DNA of 64,000 bases from JARRJS01 sp037388885 (GTDB lineage Bacteria > Gemmatimonadota > Gemmatimonadetes > Longimicrobiales > RSA9), in NCBI GenBank assembly GCA_037388885.1, contig JARRJS010000007.1, positions 1-64,000 of the forward strand, read 5' to 3'. The translations under genes and the position numbers were made by a program. The notes under the pieces were generated by a model. The model made no database searches. It was not told the origin of the DNA and saw nothing but the letters and a program-made list of their open reading frames with translations. Shown piece after piece: positions 1-8,799 of this stretch. Position 1 is the first letter of the stretch, and the number at the start of each line of letters is the position of its first letter.

Positions 1-2
1 CG

Positions 3-817
3 TACGACGCACAACTCATCGACTTGGCAAAGTCGACGGCGAATGAATTGTTGGATTACGCAAGTACGGTGGATGATCAAAGGGCCGCGCTGGACGCTCA
101 TATTGGAGGTGTATTGTTAATTGCGCATTTTGAATCAGTCCCTAGGGCTGTCCAACTACTGGACGCATTGGCGACATTCGAATGCCGTTCGGAGTCGCCG
201 TTCGAGTTGGGGATGATCCACAGATGCCGGGCTCAAGTTCTGCAACAGGCTGGCGAAATTGAATTGGCCGAGGCGGAGTACGAGGAGGTGGCACAAATTG
301 TGGACAAGTATATGCTCGGACCTGCATGGCAAAGTCACGCGAACAACATGGCGGTGATGGACATGGAGCGGGGGCGGTACGAGAAGGCATTGGAACGGTT
401 GATTGAAATAGAACAATACGCGTCAGAGCGACATGCAAATGAGTTGCTGCTAGGTACATATACGAATCTTGCGATCTGCCACTGGGAAACCGACGCGTAC
501 TCGGAATGTACGCGAGTGGCGAAGCAGCTGCGTTCGATCCAGGAAGAGATGGCCGTGGAAAGCCGTCGGCACGAGGCGTGGTCGATGTTGGGCCTGGTTG
601 CACTGCATCTGGGCAACGTGACGGAGGCCAAGAACTGCGAACGTGAGATCCTGTTGTGGGAGGGTGCGACGCCGTCATGGTACGGGGACACGTCGTACAG
701 GGAGATGTTCCTGGCGCGGCTGCGAGTCGCAGCGGCGCCGTGCCGTTGGTGGAGAGCGCAGACCGCATCCTGGATCGATTGGAGCTGCGCGAGGCGAGGT
801 TGTCGACGCGCGACTGA
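3..817 (+). CDS. TPR-repeat protein, 3' part, with apparent frameshift
   Basis: The frame is open at the left edge, so the N-terminus lies outside the window. The visible part is helical with tetratricopeptide-like repeats (for example AEYEEVAQIVDKYM and ALERLIEIEQYA), as in the sensor half of TPR-containing regulators or scaffold proteins. Helical coding runs to about base 715 (MFLARL). Beyond that this frame becomes Arg/Trp-rich and improbable, while the frame one base back reads PLVESADRILDRLELREARL and stops at 817. A frameshift near 700-745 is therefore likely, either a real lesion or a sequence error. The first 600 bases are clearly richer in A/T than the rest of the window, which suggests a different origin. 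The TPR assignment is from pattern only; the partner is unknown. Confidence 0.55.
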
Positions 818-973
818 CCGTTTGGTAGGGCGAGGCGCGTTGGCCGTTGCGCGTTGCGGCGTGCGGCCGCCGAGACGGCCGCACCTGGAGCCTGCCATGC
901 CCGCACCGATCCGTTGTCGTGCAGGGGCGCTCCGTCCATATTGGACCCGGACACAACCTTCCGGGAGCCCGCC

Positions 974-1165
974 GTGGCAGTCCGCCGATCGTTCGCACTC
1001 CGTGTCGTCACGTCGCTCCATCGCCTGGTGCCCGCCGGCCTTGCCGCGCTGCTGGCCGTCCTGCTGCTGGCGCGGCCGGCGGCGGCGCGGCCGGTGCGCG
1101 GCGTGGTGATGACGCAGGGGACCGGCGACCCGGTGGCAGGTGCGCTGGCGGCGCAGATCCACGCC
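974..1165 (+). pseudogene. Remnant: signal peptide plus start of a carboxypeptidase-regulatory-like domain
   Basis: From the GTG at 974 the frame reads a basic N-region (VAVRRSFALR), a hydrophobic core (GLAALLAVLLLA), an AAA-type cleavage site and then RPVRGVVMTQGTGDPVAGA. This is how a carboxypeptidase-regulatory-like (CarbopepD_reg) domain of exported proteins begins. After about 65 codons the similarity stops. The frame then runs uninformatively into the next gene in another frame, so no complete protein can be made. I read it as the 5' stub of a decayed exported protein, possibly a relative of the plug-domain gene that follows. The 3' boundary is approximate. Confidence 0.4.
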
Positions 1166-1268
1166 GGTCCCGGCGAGGCGCGGCCCGTCGTCGGCCGCTT
1201 CCGACAGAGTCGGGTCCGACACGCCCATGTGACGACTTCCAACAACTTTCCACGCGAGATGCAGTCTC

Positions 1269-1841
1269 ATGATCAGTGGTGTGATGGTGCGCGCGACGCG
1301 GGCCGCCCGGGCCTGGGCGGTGGTCTGCGCGCTGGCGTCGGTGCAGGCGTCCTGTGTGCCGATGCGCCGGGTGGAGAAGACGCCCGAGCCCCTCATTGCC
1401 GCGGCGCGGGCTCGATATCCCAGGGGGTTGATCGATGCCCGATGGCGGGCCCGGCAGGGCCGCGGCATGTTCATCGGGCGGCAGCAGATCGAGACGCGGC
1501 ACCCGGTGCAGATCACGGACCTGCTGCCCCGCACCCTGTTCTACGTGGGGCCGGACGGCGGGGGCCTGTACAACCTGCGAGGCGAGTGCATGCCCGCCGT
1601 CTTCCTGGATGGCGTGCCCGTCACCGACATGGTGTTCGATGAGCGGATGTCGTCGGGGCAGCACCCCGTCGGCCCCATCGACATGATCCCGCCGTCCGAC
1701 GTCGACCTGATCGAGATCTATACGGGCCTCGGCGACACACCCGCCGAGTTGGCCCGCTTCCCCGTCGTCTGCGGAGCCATCGCCATCTGGACACGGCGCG
1801 ATCTGCCGGATGAGCCGAGCGTCTCCGGGGGCGGCCGCTGA
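1269..1841 (+). CDS. Exported orphan TonB-plug-like domain protein
   Basis: 190 residues. The N-terminus has a hydrophobic stretch (AWAVVCALASVQASC) that may be a signal or lipoprotein peptide with Cys29. The rest resembles the plug domain of TonB receptors without a barrel: GRGMFIGRQQIE, TDLLPRTLFYVG, PAVFLDGVPV, DVDLIEIYTGLGDTPAE and CGAIAIWTR occur in the order seen in such proteins. Orphan plug proteins of this kind are frequent in Gemmatimonadota; their role is not established and may be in outer-membrane assembly or signalling. The usual N-terminal regulatory-like beta-sandwich is absent here, although a stub of one lies just upstream at 974. The start is the first ATG of the frame. Confidence 0.6.
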   Translation: MISGVMVRATRAARAWAVVCALASVQASCVPMRRVEKTPEPLIAAARARYPRGLIDARWRARQGRGMFIGRQQIETRHPVQITDLLPRTLFYVGPDGGGLYNLRGECMPAVFLDGVPVTDMVFDERMSSGQHPVGPIDMIPPSDVDLIEIYTGLGDTPAELARFPVVCGAIAIWTRRDLPDEPSVSGGGR

Positions 1842-1874
1842 GACGCCTGTGCCCGATCACACAACGCCCGGTCG

Positions 1875-2030
1875 ATGCACGTGGTGCACGTCATGGAGAT
1901 CGGCCAGGATTATGTGTTGGTCGAGACGACGTCGGACGCAGGGCAGGAGATGCTGGAACTGTATGCGCTCCGGCGGACGACCCCGGACGTCACCCGCGGC
2001 CCCGCGGCATGCCGGGCCGGAGGCACCTGA
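1875..2030 (+). pseudogene. C-terminal fragment of a lost gene (6-bladed beta-propeller type)
   Basis: A 51-codon frame reads VVHVMEIGQDYVLVETTSDA followed by GQEMLELYALRR. This looks like the last beta strands of a 6-bladed beta-propeller lipoprotein, whose C-termini typically end in an IG.DYVLG...E...V.LY.L pattern. No upstream portion of such a protein exists in any frame, so this is a remnant. A hairpin followed by TTTT lies just downstream and would be its original terminator. The family assignment rests on one short motif. Confidence 0.35.
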
Positions 2031-2055
2031 TGCCATCGGAGAGGGACGGACGTGG

Positions 2056-2107
2056 CGCCCCGGGTGCTCGACGACGCGGTGCGGGCACCGGGGCGTCGCT
2101 GGCGTTT
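2056..2107 (+). terminator. Hairpin plus T-run terminator
   Basis: The arms at 2056-2067 and 2085-2095 (CGCCCCGG, one bulged G, TGC against GCACCGGGGCG) form 11 pairs, and TTTT follows at 2104-2107. The T-run is on the plus strand, so it serves plus-strand transcription past the 1875-2030 fragment. The stem could also act on the convergent TonB receptor transcript ending at 2160. Confidence 0.5.
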
Positions 2108-2159
2108 TCATTGTTATCCAGTTCCGCCGTGAGCCATCTGGCCAGCCGTTCGGCGCACG

Positions 2160-4205
2160 TCAGTGTGCGGCGGCGCGGACCGTGATGTAGAGGGCGCGGG
2201 GCTGCCCGGGCGACACGAACCCGCCGGCTTCCAGCTCGGCGTAGTGGCGATCGAACACGTTGTGCACACCCAGCTCGAGGGCGACCGGTCCGATCTGATC
2301 GCCTGCCGAGAGGTTCAACAGCGCGTAGCCCGCGCGCACGACACCCGGCTCATCGAACGGCGAGTATGGCCCCACTGCGCTGGTGGTGGCGCACAGGAAG
2401 GAGCCCGGAGTCGGATGGACCTCGAGGGAGGCGTCGCCGACGTACCGGGATGTGTTGAAGACGCGTGCGCCGGAGAGCGTGTCTCCGTCCTCGGTGATCA
2501 GGCGAAGGTAGCGCGCGTCGTTGAAGGTCCAGTCCACGGAGAAGGACACGGCGGGCACGGGCTGGATCCGGGCATCGATCTCGATGCCCTGCCGGCGGCT
2601 GGCGCCGCCGCTGGTCGACGTCAGCGTAATGGGGTTGAACGTCTGCTCGTTGCTGACGTTCATGCGGAACGCATCGATTTCGATGGTCGTGCCGGGCGCC
2701 CGGAGCTTCACGCCGGCTTCGTCGGCCCACTCCGTGATGAACGGCAGGGCCGGATCCGCGATGACGCCGTCGGTCTGTCGGAACCCGCGCGACACGTTGC
2801 CGAAGACGCTGACGGGCCCGAACACGTGCAGCAGCGCGCCGAGCTTGGGCGAGAACGTGCCCTTCGCCGCGTGTGTGGGCTCCCCGACATTGGGGTTCGA
2901 GCGAGTGTCGAGGACATCATAACGGCCGCCCAGCGATAGCTGGACCGGGCTCAGGTCGGCGTTCGCCGCCACGAACACGCCGCCCGAGAGCTGTTGGGCC
3001 TGCACCAGCACCTGCGCGGAGTCACGCGAGCGGCTGGTCGTGAACCAGTTCTGGTAGTGGGCGTGGTCCGCGCGCTCCTGTGTGCCCACCGTCACGTCGA
3101 AGTGAGGCAGCAACCAGCTCAGCGCGCTGGTCAGGCCGAAGCCGTAGCGGGCGTCTTCCTCCTCCGTCTGGCTGCCCGTGCCCTCGGTCAACCCGCCCTC
3201 GGGCGGCGTGGTCAGGAAGAGCTGCCAGCGTCCCTGCGTGGCGTAGGCCGTGGAGCGCCAGAGCATGCGCGGCCCCGGCACGACCCGTACGCTGACCCGC
3301 TCCTGGGCCCGCCGCTTGAAACCGCCATCACTGGGGTCCGCCACGTTGCCGTAGTCGGCTGCATGGAACTGCTGCAGGCTCAGGAACCCGGGAGAGCTCC
3401 AGCCGGAGCCGTAGACGTTGGCGCCGGCGTCGACGGTCGCGGAGGGGGCGATGTCGTGTACCCAGCGGCCGTACAGCTGGCCGAGTCGCCAGCCGCTGTT
3501 GGGCCGCCAGCCGTCATCGCGCTCGAGGCGCACGCCGGCCACGCCGCTGGCGCCCGGCCGGTCCTGGCCGGTCAGCAGGCCCATTTCCACGCGCCCGTGG
3601 GTTCCGCCCGAGACCCAGCCCCGTGTGCCGTTCAGGCCGTTGATGGTGCGCACGTTCACGGCGCCGGCGAGGGCGAAGTTGCCGAAGTAGGGCGATGTCG
3701 GGCCCTTCACCACCTCCACGTTGTCGATGGTCTCCGGGAAGATCAGGCTCCAGTCGTTGTAACCCTCGGCGTGCCCGTTGACCGGCTCGTTGATGGGGAC
3801 GCCGTCGATCCACAGCGCGATGTCCGTCGAGTGATCCGAGCTGAAGCCGCGGATCGCGGCGTCGGACGCGAAGCCCGGTCCCTGCCCCTGCTGGTGCACT
3901 TCGAGCCCGGCCGCCTGGCGCAGCAGCTCCCACGTGTTGACGCCCGTGGACAGCGTGTGCGCCAGCAGCCGGCGGGGCACCTCCGTCGAGCTGACCGGCG
4001 CGCTCGCCCGCGTGGGTGTCGATGTCACCGTGATGGCCTGCAGCTGATACTCGGGATGAACCGTGCTGTCCGGCTGCTGGCCCGCGGTGTCTGGCGCAGG
4101 CCGCTGCTGCGCGACGACGAGCGTCGGCTGCACCAGACCGACAAGGAGAAGGGCGGTCAAAGCGCCTGCAATACGGCGTAGGACGACGGATGTGTGTCCG
4201 TGCAT
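2160..4205 (-). CDS. TonB-dependent outer-membrane receptor
   Basis: 681 residues. The start is placed at the ATG giving MHGHTSVVLRR, followed by a hydrophobic signal core and cleavage near VVAQQ; longer frames add only non-signal sequence. The plug domain (about 50-190) carries STEVPRRLL, TGVNTWELLRQAAGLEVHQQ, IRGFSSDHSTDIALWIDGVP and VEVVKGPTSPYFGNFALAGAV, the standard TonB receptor order. A 22-strand type barrel follows and ends in LYITVRAAAH. Such receptors import metal complexes or other scarce ligands with energy from TonB-ExbBD. The gene upstream on the same strand encodes a small Cys/His-rich exported protein, so a metal ligand is plausible, but the substrate cannot be read from the sequence. 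Confidence 0.88.
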   Translation of the reverse strand: MHGHTSVVLRRIAGALTALLLVGLVQPTLVVAQQRPAPDTAGQQPDSTVHPEYQLQAITVTSTPTRASAPVSSTEVPRRLLAHTLSTGVNTWELLRQAAGLEVHQQGQGPGFASDAAIRGFSSDHSTDIALWIDGVPINEPVNGHAEGYNDWSLIFPETIDNVEVVKGPTSPYFGNFALAGAVNVRTINGLNGTRGWVSGGTHGRVEMGLLTGQDRPGASGVAGVRLERDDGWRPNSGWRLGQLYGRWVHDIAPSATVDAGANVYGSGWSSPGFLSLQQFHAADYGNVADPSDGGFKRRAQERVSVRVVPGPRMLWRSTAYATQGRWQLFLTTPPEGGLTEGTGSQTEEEDARYGFGLTSALSWLLPHFDVTVGTQERADHAHYQNWFTTSRSRDSAQVLVQAQQLSGGVFVAANADLSPVQLSLGGRYDVLDTRSNPNVGEPTHAAKGTFSPKLGALLHVFGPVSVFGNVSRGFRQTDGVIADPALPFITEWADEAGVKLRAPGTTIEIDAFRMNVSNEQTFNPITLTSTSGGASRRQGIEIDARIQPVPAVSFSVDWTFNDARYLRLITEDGDTLSGARVFNTSRYVGDASLEVHPTPGSFLCATTSAVGPYSPFDEPGVVRAGYALLNLSAGDQIGPVALELGVHNVFDRHYAELEAGGFVSPGQPRALYITVRAAAH

Positions 4206-4289
4206 GTTCGTCTCCGGCGATGTTCGGATGCGTGCGGCCGGACGCACCGCGACTTCGGGGAGCGGCGCGCCGGCGGGGGTCGGGTCGGC

Positions 4290-4658
4290 TCAGCCGAGCC
4301 GGGGTGGTGCGTTCGCCGGAGGTTGCAGGTGAGGGGTCCGCGTGCGCGGCAGCGCCAGGCGCGGCGCCGCCAGGCCGGCGGGTGAAGGCGGGGCGTCGTG
4401 CACCGGGACGGGCGGCGTGCCCGCCGGCAGGAGCGCCACGACGTCGGCGGTGCAGGGTCCGACGCAGTGGCAGGCGTCGTCGTCGTGATCGTGCCCGTCG
4501 GGGTCCTGAGACGGATGATGCGTGGATGCCGGGAGATACTGGACGACCAGGCCGTCCTCGATGCAGTGATGCGCCCCGGGCAGGTACGCGCTTACGAAGC
4601 AGAGGTAGCAGACGACCCCTGCCAGGCCGAGCAGCCTGCGTGTGGGAGTGGGGAGCAT
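4290..4658 (-). CDS. Small Cys/His-rich exported protein next to a TonB receptor
   Basis: 122 residues from the ATG giving MLPTPTRRLLGLAGVVCYLC, which begins with one hydrophobic export segment. It is followed by HHCIEDG, then a metal-binding-looking stretch (DPDGHDHDDDACHC) and a Pro/Ala-rich tail. It is 84 bases upstream of the TonB receptor on the same strand, so the two are probably co-transcribed. Small His/Cys/Asp-rich periplasmic proteins (DUF2946-like) sit beside copper or zinc TonB receptors in other bacteria; a role in metal handling is inferred from this. I cannot confirm the family. Confidence 0.5.
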   Translation of the reverse strand: MLPTPTRRLLGLAGVVCYLCFVSAYLPGAHHCIEDGLVVQYLPASTHHPSQDPDGHDHDDDACHCVGPCTADVVALLPAGTPPVPVHDAPPSPAGLAAPRLALPRTRTPHLQPPANAPPRLG

Positions 4659-4728
4659 GAATACGAAAGTCGCCCACCGGGGCCCGCACGACAACCCCGG
4701 TGGGCGATGTCCCGCCGCTACGCCTGCT

Positions 4729-6072
4729 TCAGCGCGCCTTCGCCCGGACGAAAGCCTGCGTTGCCGTCACTTCGCTCTGCTGCACCCGGACCGACGATGG
4801 CACCTGCGTCACCCAGGTCGGCCATTCGTACGCCCGGTTGATGTAGCGGCTCAGGCGCTCCGCCGCCGTCTTGGTGGTCAGGGCGCCCACGCGCACCCGG
4901 TTCACCATGCGGCCTTCGACGCCCTCGCGCGACACCCACACGGGGATGCCCTGCGTCTTCAGCTCCGCCACCGCCTTCACGGCCTGCGGCGACTCCCCGT
5001 CCAGGTACGAGGCGATCTGCACGGTGTAGAGCGTGCCGTGAGCCGGAGCGGCCGTCGTCGGGGCGGCGCGCGTCGCGGTCGCCGGCTTCGACGCCGCGGC
5101 CGATGCGGCCGCCGCTGTCGGCGGCGTGGTCTCGAGCTCCGCCACCCGGCGCTTGAGCTGCGCGATCTGCACCTCCAGCGACTCCACCTTGTCCCAGGCG
5201 TTGAAGCGGTTGGCCAGTGCGGAGTCCGCCGCCTGCGGCGTCGCCTTCGGGGCCGCCGGCTGGGCCTTCGGCGTCGGCTGGGTCTTCGGTGCCGGCTGCG
5301 GCGCGGCCGCGGCCACGACCGGCGCCGCGGACGCCGGGGCGGCCTGCGGCTGCGCGGCCGGCTGCGACTCGGGCTGCGGCTCTTCGGCGGCCTCGGACAC
5401 CGGCTGCGGCGTCTCCGGCGGCGCCATCTCCCGTTCCGTGAGGCGCATGGGCGCGGCCCGGCCTCCACCGATGCGGAAGCTCACCCCCGCGGACGCCGCG
5501 ATGTGGTGCACCGGCCCGTACGCCGAGCCGGACGCGTTCAACAGCGGCGAATGCAGGTCCAGGATGTCCGACATCTCCACGCGGAACGCCACCGGCCCCG
5601 ACCCGATGTCCGTGCCCAGCGCCGCCATGACCGTGGGCCGCTGCACGGAGCCGCCGCCGGAGATCTGCACGCCCGTGGTGCTCGCGCTGGGACCCAGCTT
5701 GTACATCGCCGCGCCGGCGCCCAGCGCGACGTACGGATCGAACAGGCGGCCGGGCGTCGGAGGAAGCACGCGCAGCATCACGTCCAGGTCCATGGTGAAC
5801 ACGTTCAGGTTCACCGCCGAATCCACCGAGAGGGGACGGTCCGTGTAGCTGCCGTTCAGGCGTATGCCCAGACGGCCGAACGGGACCTCCACCTGGGCGC
5901 CGGTCAGCCAGCCGTTCTGCAGGCTTATGCTGCCGCCGGAACCCGACGCCATGTTGGTGTACGTGGTGCCGCCGCCGAACAGGCTGACCGCCACCTTGTG
6001 CGTCTGCGCTGCCGCTGGCGTGGCCAGGAAGAGCACGGCAAGCGTTGCGGAGAGAGTGCGTCGTGCGTGCAT
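4729..6072 (-). CDS. Outer-membrane beta-barrel protein with C-terminal SPOR domain
   Basis: 447 residues. The ATG at 6072 is preceded by GGAGGT at good spacing and gives MHARRTLSATLAVLFLATPAAAQ, a clean signal peptide; the frame extends upstream but without signal features. Residues about 25-215 alternate like a small 8-stranded barrel. A long Ala/Pro/Gln linker and a short coiled coil (VESLEVQIAQLKRRVAELE) follow. The last 90 residues are a SPOR-like domain (LYTVQIASYLDGESPQAVKA, then GIPVWVSREGVEGRMVNRVRVG). SPOR domains bind glycan strands stripped of stem peptides at the septum. The protein may thus tether the outer membrane to peptidoglycan, an inference from the domain order. Confidence 0.72.
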   Translation of the reverse strand: MHARRTLSATLAVLFLATPAAAQTHKVAVSLFGGGTTYTNMASGSGGSISLQNGWLTGAQVEVPFGRLGIRLNGSYTDRPLSVDSAVNLNVFTMDLDVMLRVLPPTPGRLFDPYVALGAGAAMYKLGPSASTTGVQISGGGSVQRPTVMAALGTDIGSGPVAFRVEMSDILDLHSPLLNASGSAYGPVHHIAASAGVSFRIGGGRAAPMRLTEREMAPPETPQPVSEAAEEPQPESQPAAQPQAAPASAAPVVAAAAPQPAPKTQPTPKAQPAAPKATPQAADSALANRFNAWDKVESLEVQIAQLKRRVAELETTPPTAAAASAAASKPATATRAAPTTAAPAHGTLYTVQIASYLDGESPQAVKAVAELKTQGIPVWVSREGVEGRMVNRVRVGALTTKTAAERLSRYINRAYEWPTWVTQVPSSVRVQQSEVTATQAFVRAKAR

Positions 6073-6187
6073 GTCATACCTCCGGTCGTGCGAAAAGCAG
6101 GACGTGATGCGCCGGGAACGCAGCGCGTGCGCGGGAGAGCGCGAGTGCCACACGAGCAGGAACAAGATGCGGGCCACCGCTCGTGTC

Positions 6188-6216
6188 ATTTTACCAAATC
6201 GTTGTGCCGCAGTCAC
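6188..6216 (-). promoter_or_regulatory. Candidate sigma70-type promoter for the SPOR-barrel gene
   Basis: On the minus strand GTGACT (6211-6216), 17 bases and TAAAAT (6188-6193) match the -35 and -10 consensus at 4/6 and 5/6. The block is A/T-rich against its surroundings and lies 115 bases upstream of the start codon at 6072. Confidence 0.4.
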
Positions 6217-6413
6217 TTGAGTGTATTCGTTAACCCCCGGTGCCCGGGCCGCGAACCCACGGGGTGAATACTTTTTGCCGGGTTCTCAAAGGGATTCGCC
6301 GGGTCGTGTCCGCCGCGACCCGCGCGGGACGAGGCACGAGTGCTGCAGCGACGGCCGGTCATGTCATTGCGACACTTGTGTCGCCACGCTGCGCGCTGCT
6401 CTTTTTCGGTTTC

Positions 6414-7583
6414 ATGGATCCGATCACACATACGCTGACGGGCGCGTTGCTGGGCCGGTCGTGGCGGGAGCGGGAGCTGCCGCTGGCCGTGGCCACCGGG
6501 GTGTTGGCGGCCAATGCGCCGGACATCGACGTGTTCTCGGCGCTGAAGGGCCAGTATGCCGAGCTGGCGTTCCGGCGCGGCTGGACGCACGGCGTGCTGG
6601 CGTGGGTCGTCCTGCCGTTCGCGGTGTGGGGACTGGTGCTGGCGTGGGACCGGTGGGTGCGGCGAAGACGTCATCCCGGGGCGCCACCGGTGGAGCCGAA
6701 GGTATTGCTCGTGCTCGCGTTCGCGGGGGTGCTGACGCACCCTTTCCTGGACTGGCTGAACACGTACGGCATCCGGCTGTTCATGCCCTTCTCCGGGCGG
6801 TGGTTCTACGGTGACGCCGTGTTCATCGTGGATCCGTGGATCTGGCTGATCGCCGGCGGGGCGCTCTTCCTGACGACGGAGAATCGGCGCGAGCTGTGGG
6901 GCTGGGCCGTGTTCGCGGCGCTGGCAGCGGCGCTGCTGCTGGTGGTTCCGCAGGTACCGCGCAGCGCCAAGATCTTCTGGCTCGCGGGTCTCGCCCTGGT
7001 CATCGCGATCCGGTTCCGCCGCGCGTTGCGGCCCGCGGTGGACGCGCGCCTGGGTCGGTTGGCCGTCGTTCGGCTGACCCGGGGGGGCGGGCTGCTCTAC
7101 GCCGTCTACCTGCTCACCATGATCGCGGCCAGCACGTCCGGGGCGCGGGACGTCCGGCGCGAGCTGACGCGCTCCGGCTGGGGCGACCTGGGACGGGTCA
7201 TATACTCGCCCGCGCCGGCGGATCCGGTGAAAGCGCGCTACGTGGCCGAGACCCCGACAGGCTACCTGCGCGGGTCGTTCGACTGGCTGGCGCGGTCGGG
7301 ATCCGAGGCGGGGGCACCGACCGTTGTGCCGCGCCTGAGCCCGGACACGCTGCCGGGGTCGGCGGGCGGAAAGCCGTCCGTGGCGGCCGTCCTGCAGGCG
7401 GCGCGGAGCACGCCGCAAGCGCGCGACTACCTGGTCTGGGCGCGGTTCCCACTGTACCGGATCCAGCGGGACGACGGTGGCTGGCGCGTGCGGATCGGTG
7501 ATGCGCGCTACGCGGGACGCGGTGGGGCGGGCGCGTTGTCCGGCCTGGTCGTGCACCTGGATGCGCAGCTCAGGCCGCACTGA
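6414..7583 (+). CDS. Membrane-bound metal-dependent hydrolase, DUF457/YdjM type
   Basis: 389 residues from the ATG giving MDPITHTLTGALLG; the frame is open upstream but the family begins exactly at this motif. Metal-ligand motifs are HTLTG near residue 6, ANAPDID near 40, RRGWTHGVLAW near 60 and LTHPFLDWLNTYG near 105. Several hydrophobic segments follow (residues about 135-260), then a soluble tail. The family is integral to the inner membrane and related to YdjM; its substrate is unknown, although SOS regulation is known for E. coli YdjM. It is transcribed divergently from the SPOR-barrel gene. Confidence 0.8.
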   Translation: MDPITHTLTGALLGRSWRERELPLAVATGVLAANAPDIDVFSALKGQYAELAFRRGWTHGVLAWVVLPFAVWGLVLAWDRWVRRRRHPGAPPVEPKVLLVLAFAGVLTHPFLDWLNTYGIRLFMPFSGRWFYGDAVFIVDPWIWLIAGGALFLTTENRRELWGWAVFAALAAALLLVVPQVPRSAKIFWLAGLALVIAIRFRRALRPAVDARLGRLAVVRLTRGGGLLYAVYLLTMIAASTSGARDVRRELTRSGWGDLGRVIYSPAPADPVKARYVAETPTGYLRGSFDWLARSGSEAGAPTVVPRLSPDTLPGSAGGKPSVAAVLQAARSTPQARDYLVWARFPLYRIQRDDGGWRVRIGDARYAGRGGAGALSGLVVHLDAQLRPH

Positions 7584-7593
7584 TGCCACCCGC

Positions 7594-8661
7594 TCAGGCT
7601 CCGATGCGGACGGGCATACGTCGGGAACCCCACGACCCGGGCTGATTCTCGAACACGCCGGCCACGGCCGTGCCGCACCACGAACAGCAGCCGTTTTCGA
7701 CGTTCCAGTCCGTGAGGTCGTAGCCGGCGCGGCCGATGACCCGCTTGCCGCAGTTGCGGCAGTACGTGCTGGCCCCGGCCGGGTCGTGCACGTTGCCGGT
7801 GTATGCGTAGCGGACGCCGTTGGCCAGCGCGATGCGGCGGGCGCGCGTGAGGGTGGTGGGCGGTGTGGGCGGGCTGTCGAGCAGCCGGTAGTCCGGGTGG
7901 AACGCCGTGAAGTGCATGGGCACGTCCGGCCCCAGCTCGCTCACGACCCAGCGGGTCATGGAGTCCAGCTCCGCGTCGTCGTCGTTCCAGCCGGGGATGA
8001 TCAACGTGGTGATTTCCAGCCAGACGTCGGTCTCGTGCCGGATGTAGCGCAGCGTGTCCAGCACGGGCTCCAGGCTGGCCGCACTCAGCTTGCGGTAGAA
8101 CGCGTCCGTGAACCCCTTCAGGTCCACGTTGGCCGCGTCCATGTGCGCGTAGAACTCCCGGCGCGGAGCCGGGTTCTGGTACCCCGCCGTCACGGCCACG
8201 GCATGGATGCCCCGCTCACGGCACACCTTCGCCACGTCGATGGCATACTCGTGGAAGATGACCGGGTCGTTGTACGTGAACGCGACGCTGCGGCAGCCCA
8301 GCCGCTCCGCCGTGTCCGCCAGCGCTTCGGGCGAAGCCTGGTCCATGAGCCGGTCCATCTCCCGGCTCTTCGAGATGTCCCAGTTCTGACAGAACTTGCA
8401 CGCCAGGTTGCAGCCGGCCGTGCCGAACGACAGCACCGATGTCCCCGGCAGGAAGTGGGCGAGGGGCTTCTTCTCGATGGGGTCGACGCAGAACCCGCTG
8501 GACCGGCCGTACGTCGTCAGCACGACGCGGCCGCCCTCGTTCATGCGCACGAAGCACATGCCCCGCTGCCCGTCCCGCAGCCGGCACTCTCGGGGGCAGA
8601 GGTCGCACTGGACTCTGCCGTCGGGCAGAGCGGACCAGTATTGCGTAGGGGTTACGCTCAT
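7594..8661 (-). CDS. amrS: AmmeMemoRadiSam system radical SAM enzyme
   Basis: 355 residues. The start is chosen at MSVTPTQYW because the first family motif follows at once. An N-terminal cysteine cluster (CDLCPREC, with a further Cys at 36) precedes the radical SAM motif C84-x3-C88-x2-C91 in FGTAGCNLACKFCQNWDIS. The TIM-barrel core contains VAFTYNDPVIFHEYA and WLEITTLIIPGWNDDD. A C-terminal Cys pair set (CRNCGK and CCSWCG) looks like a zinc ribbon. The enzyme belongs to the three-part AmmeMemoRadiSam system; the Memo-like and AMMECR1-like partners are not adjacent here. The exact reaction is not settled. It stops 11 bases from the convergent DUF457 gene. Confidence 0.87.
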   Translation of the reverse strand: MSVTPTQYWSALPDGRVQCDLCPRECRLRDGQRGMCFVRMNEGGRVVLTTYGRSSGFCVDPIEKKPLAHFLPGTSVLSFGTAGCNLACKFCQNWDISKSREMDRLMDQASPEALADTAERLGCRSVAFTYNDPVIFHEYAIDVAKVCRERGIHAVAVTAGYQNPAPRREFYAHMDAANVDLKGFTDAFYRKLSAASLEPVLDTLRYIRHETDVWLEITTLIIPGWNDDDAELDSMTRWVVSELGPDVPMHFTAFHPDYRLLDSPPTPPTTLTRARRIALANGVRYAYTGNVHDPAGASTYCRNCGKRVIGRAGYDLTDWNVENGCCSWCGTAVAGVFENQPGSWGSRRMPVRIGA

Positions 8662-8677
8662 CTCGCCATCCGTATAC

Positions 8678-8694
8678 CCCGGAGGACCTCCGGG
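8678..8694. promoter_or_regulatory. 17-base dyad in the amrS leader
   Basis: CCCGGAGG, a central A and CCTCCGGG form a perfect dyad starting 17 bases upstream of the amrS start codon. It could be an operator or an RNA hairpin in the leader. No other evidence supports either. Confidence 0.3.
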
Positions 8695-8799
8695 TTTCCG
8701 GAGGATCTCAAGGCCTTGCCGCGCAACGGTGACGGGGCGGCCCTTTCCGCTCGCACCCCTCCGGCGCCTACTCCGTCCGGCAAGGCGAACCCACGCCGC

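Noticed and set aside
6213..7589. A 458-codon minus-strand frame opposite the DUF457 gene
   Set aside because: No motif, shadow composition, and it would overlap the divergent promoter region.
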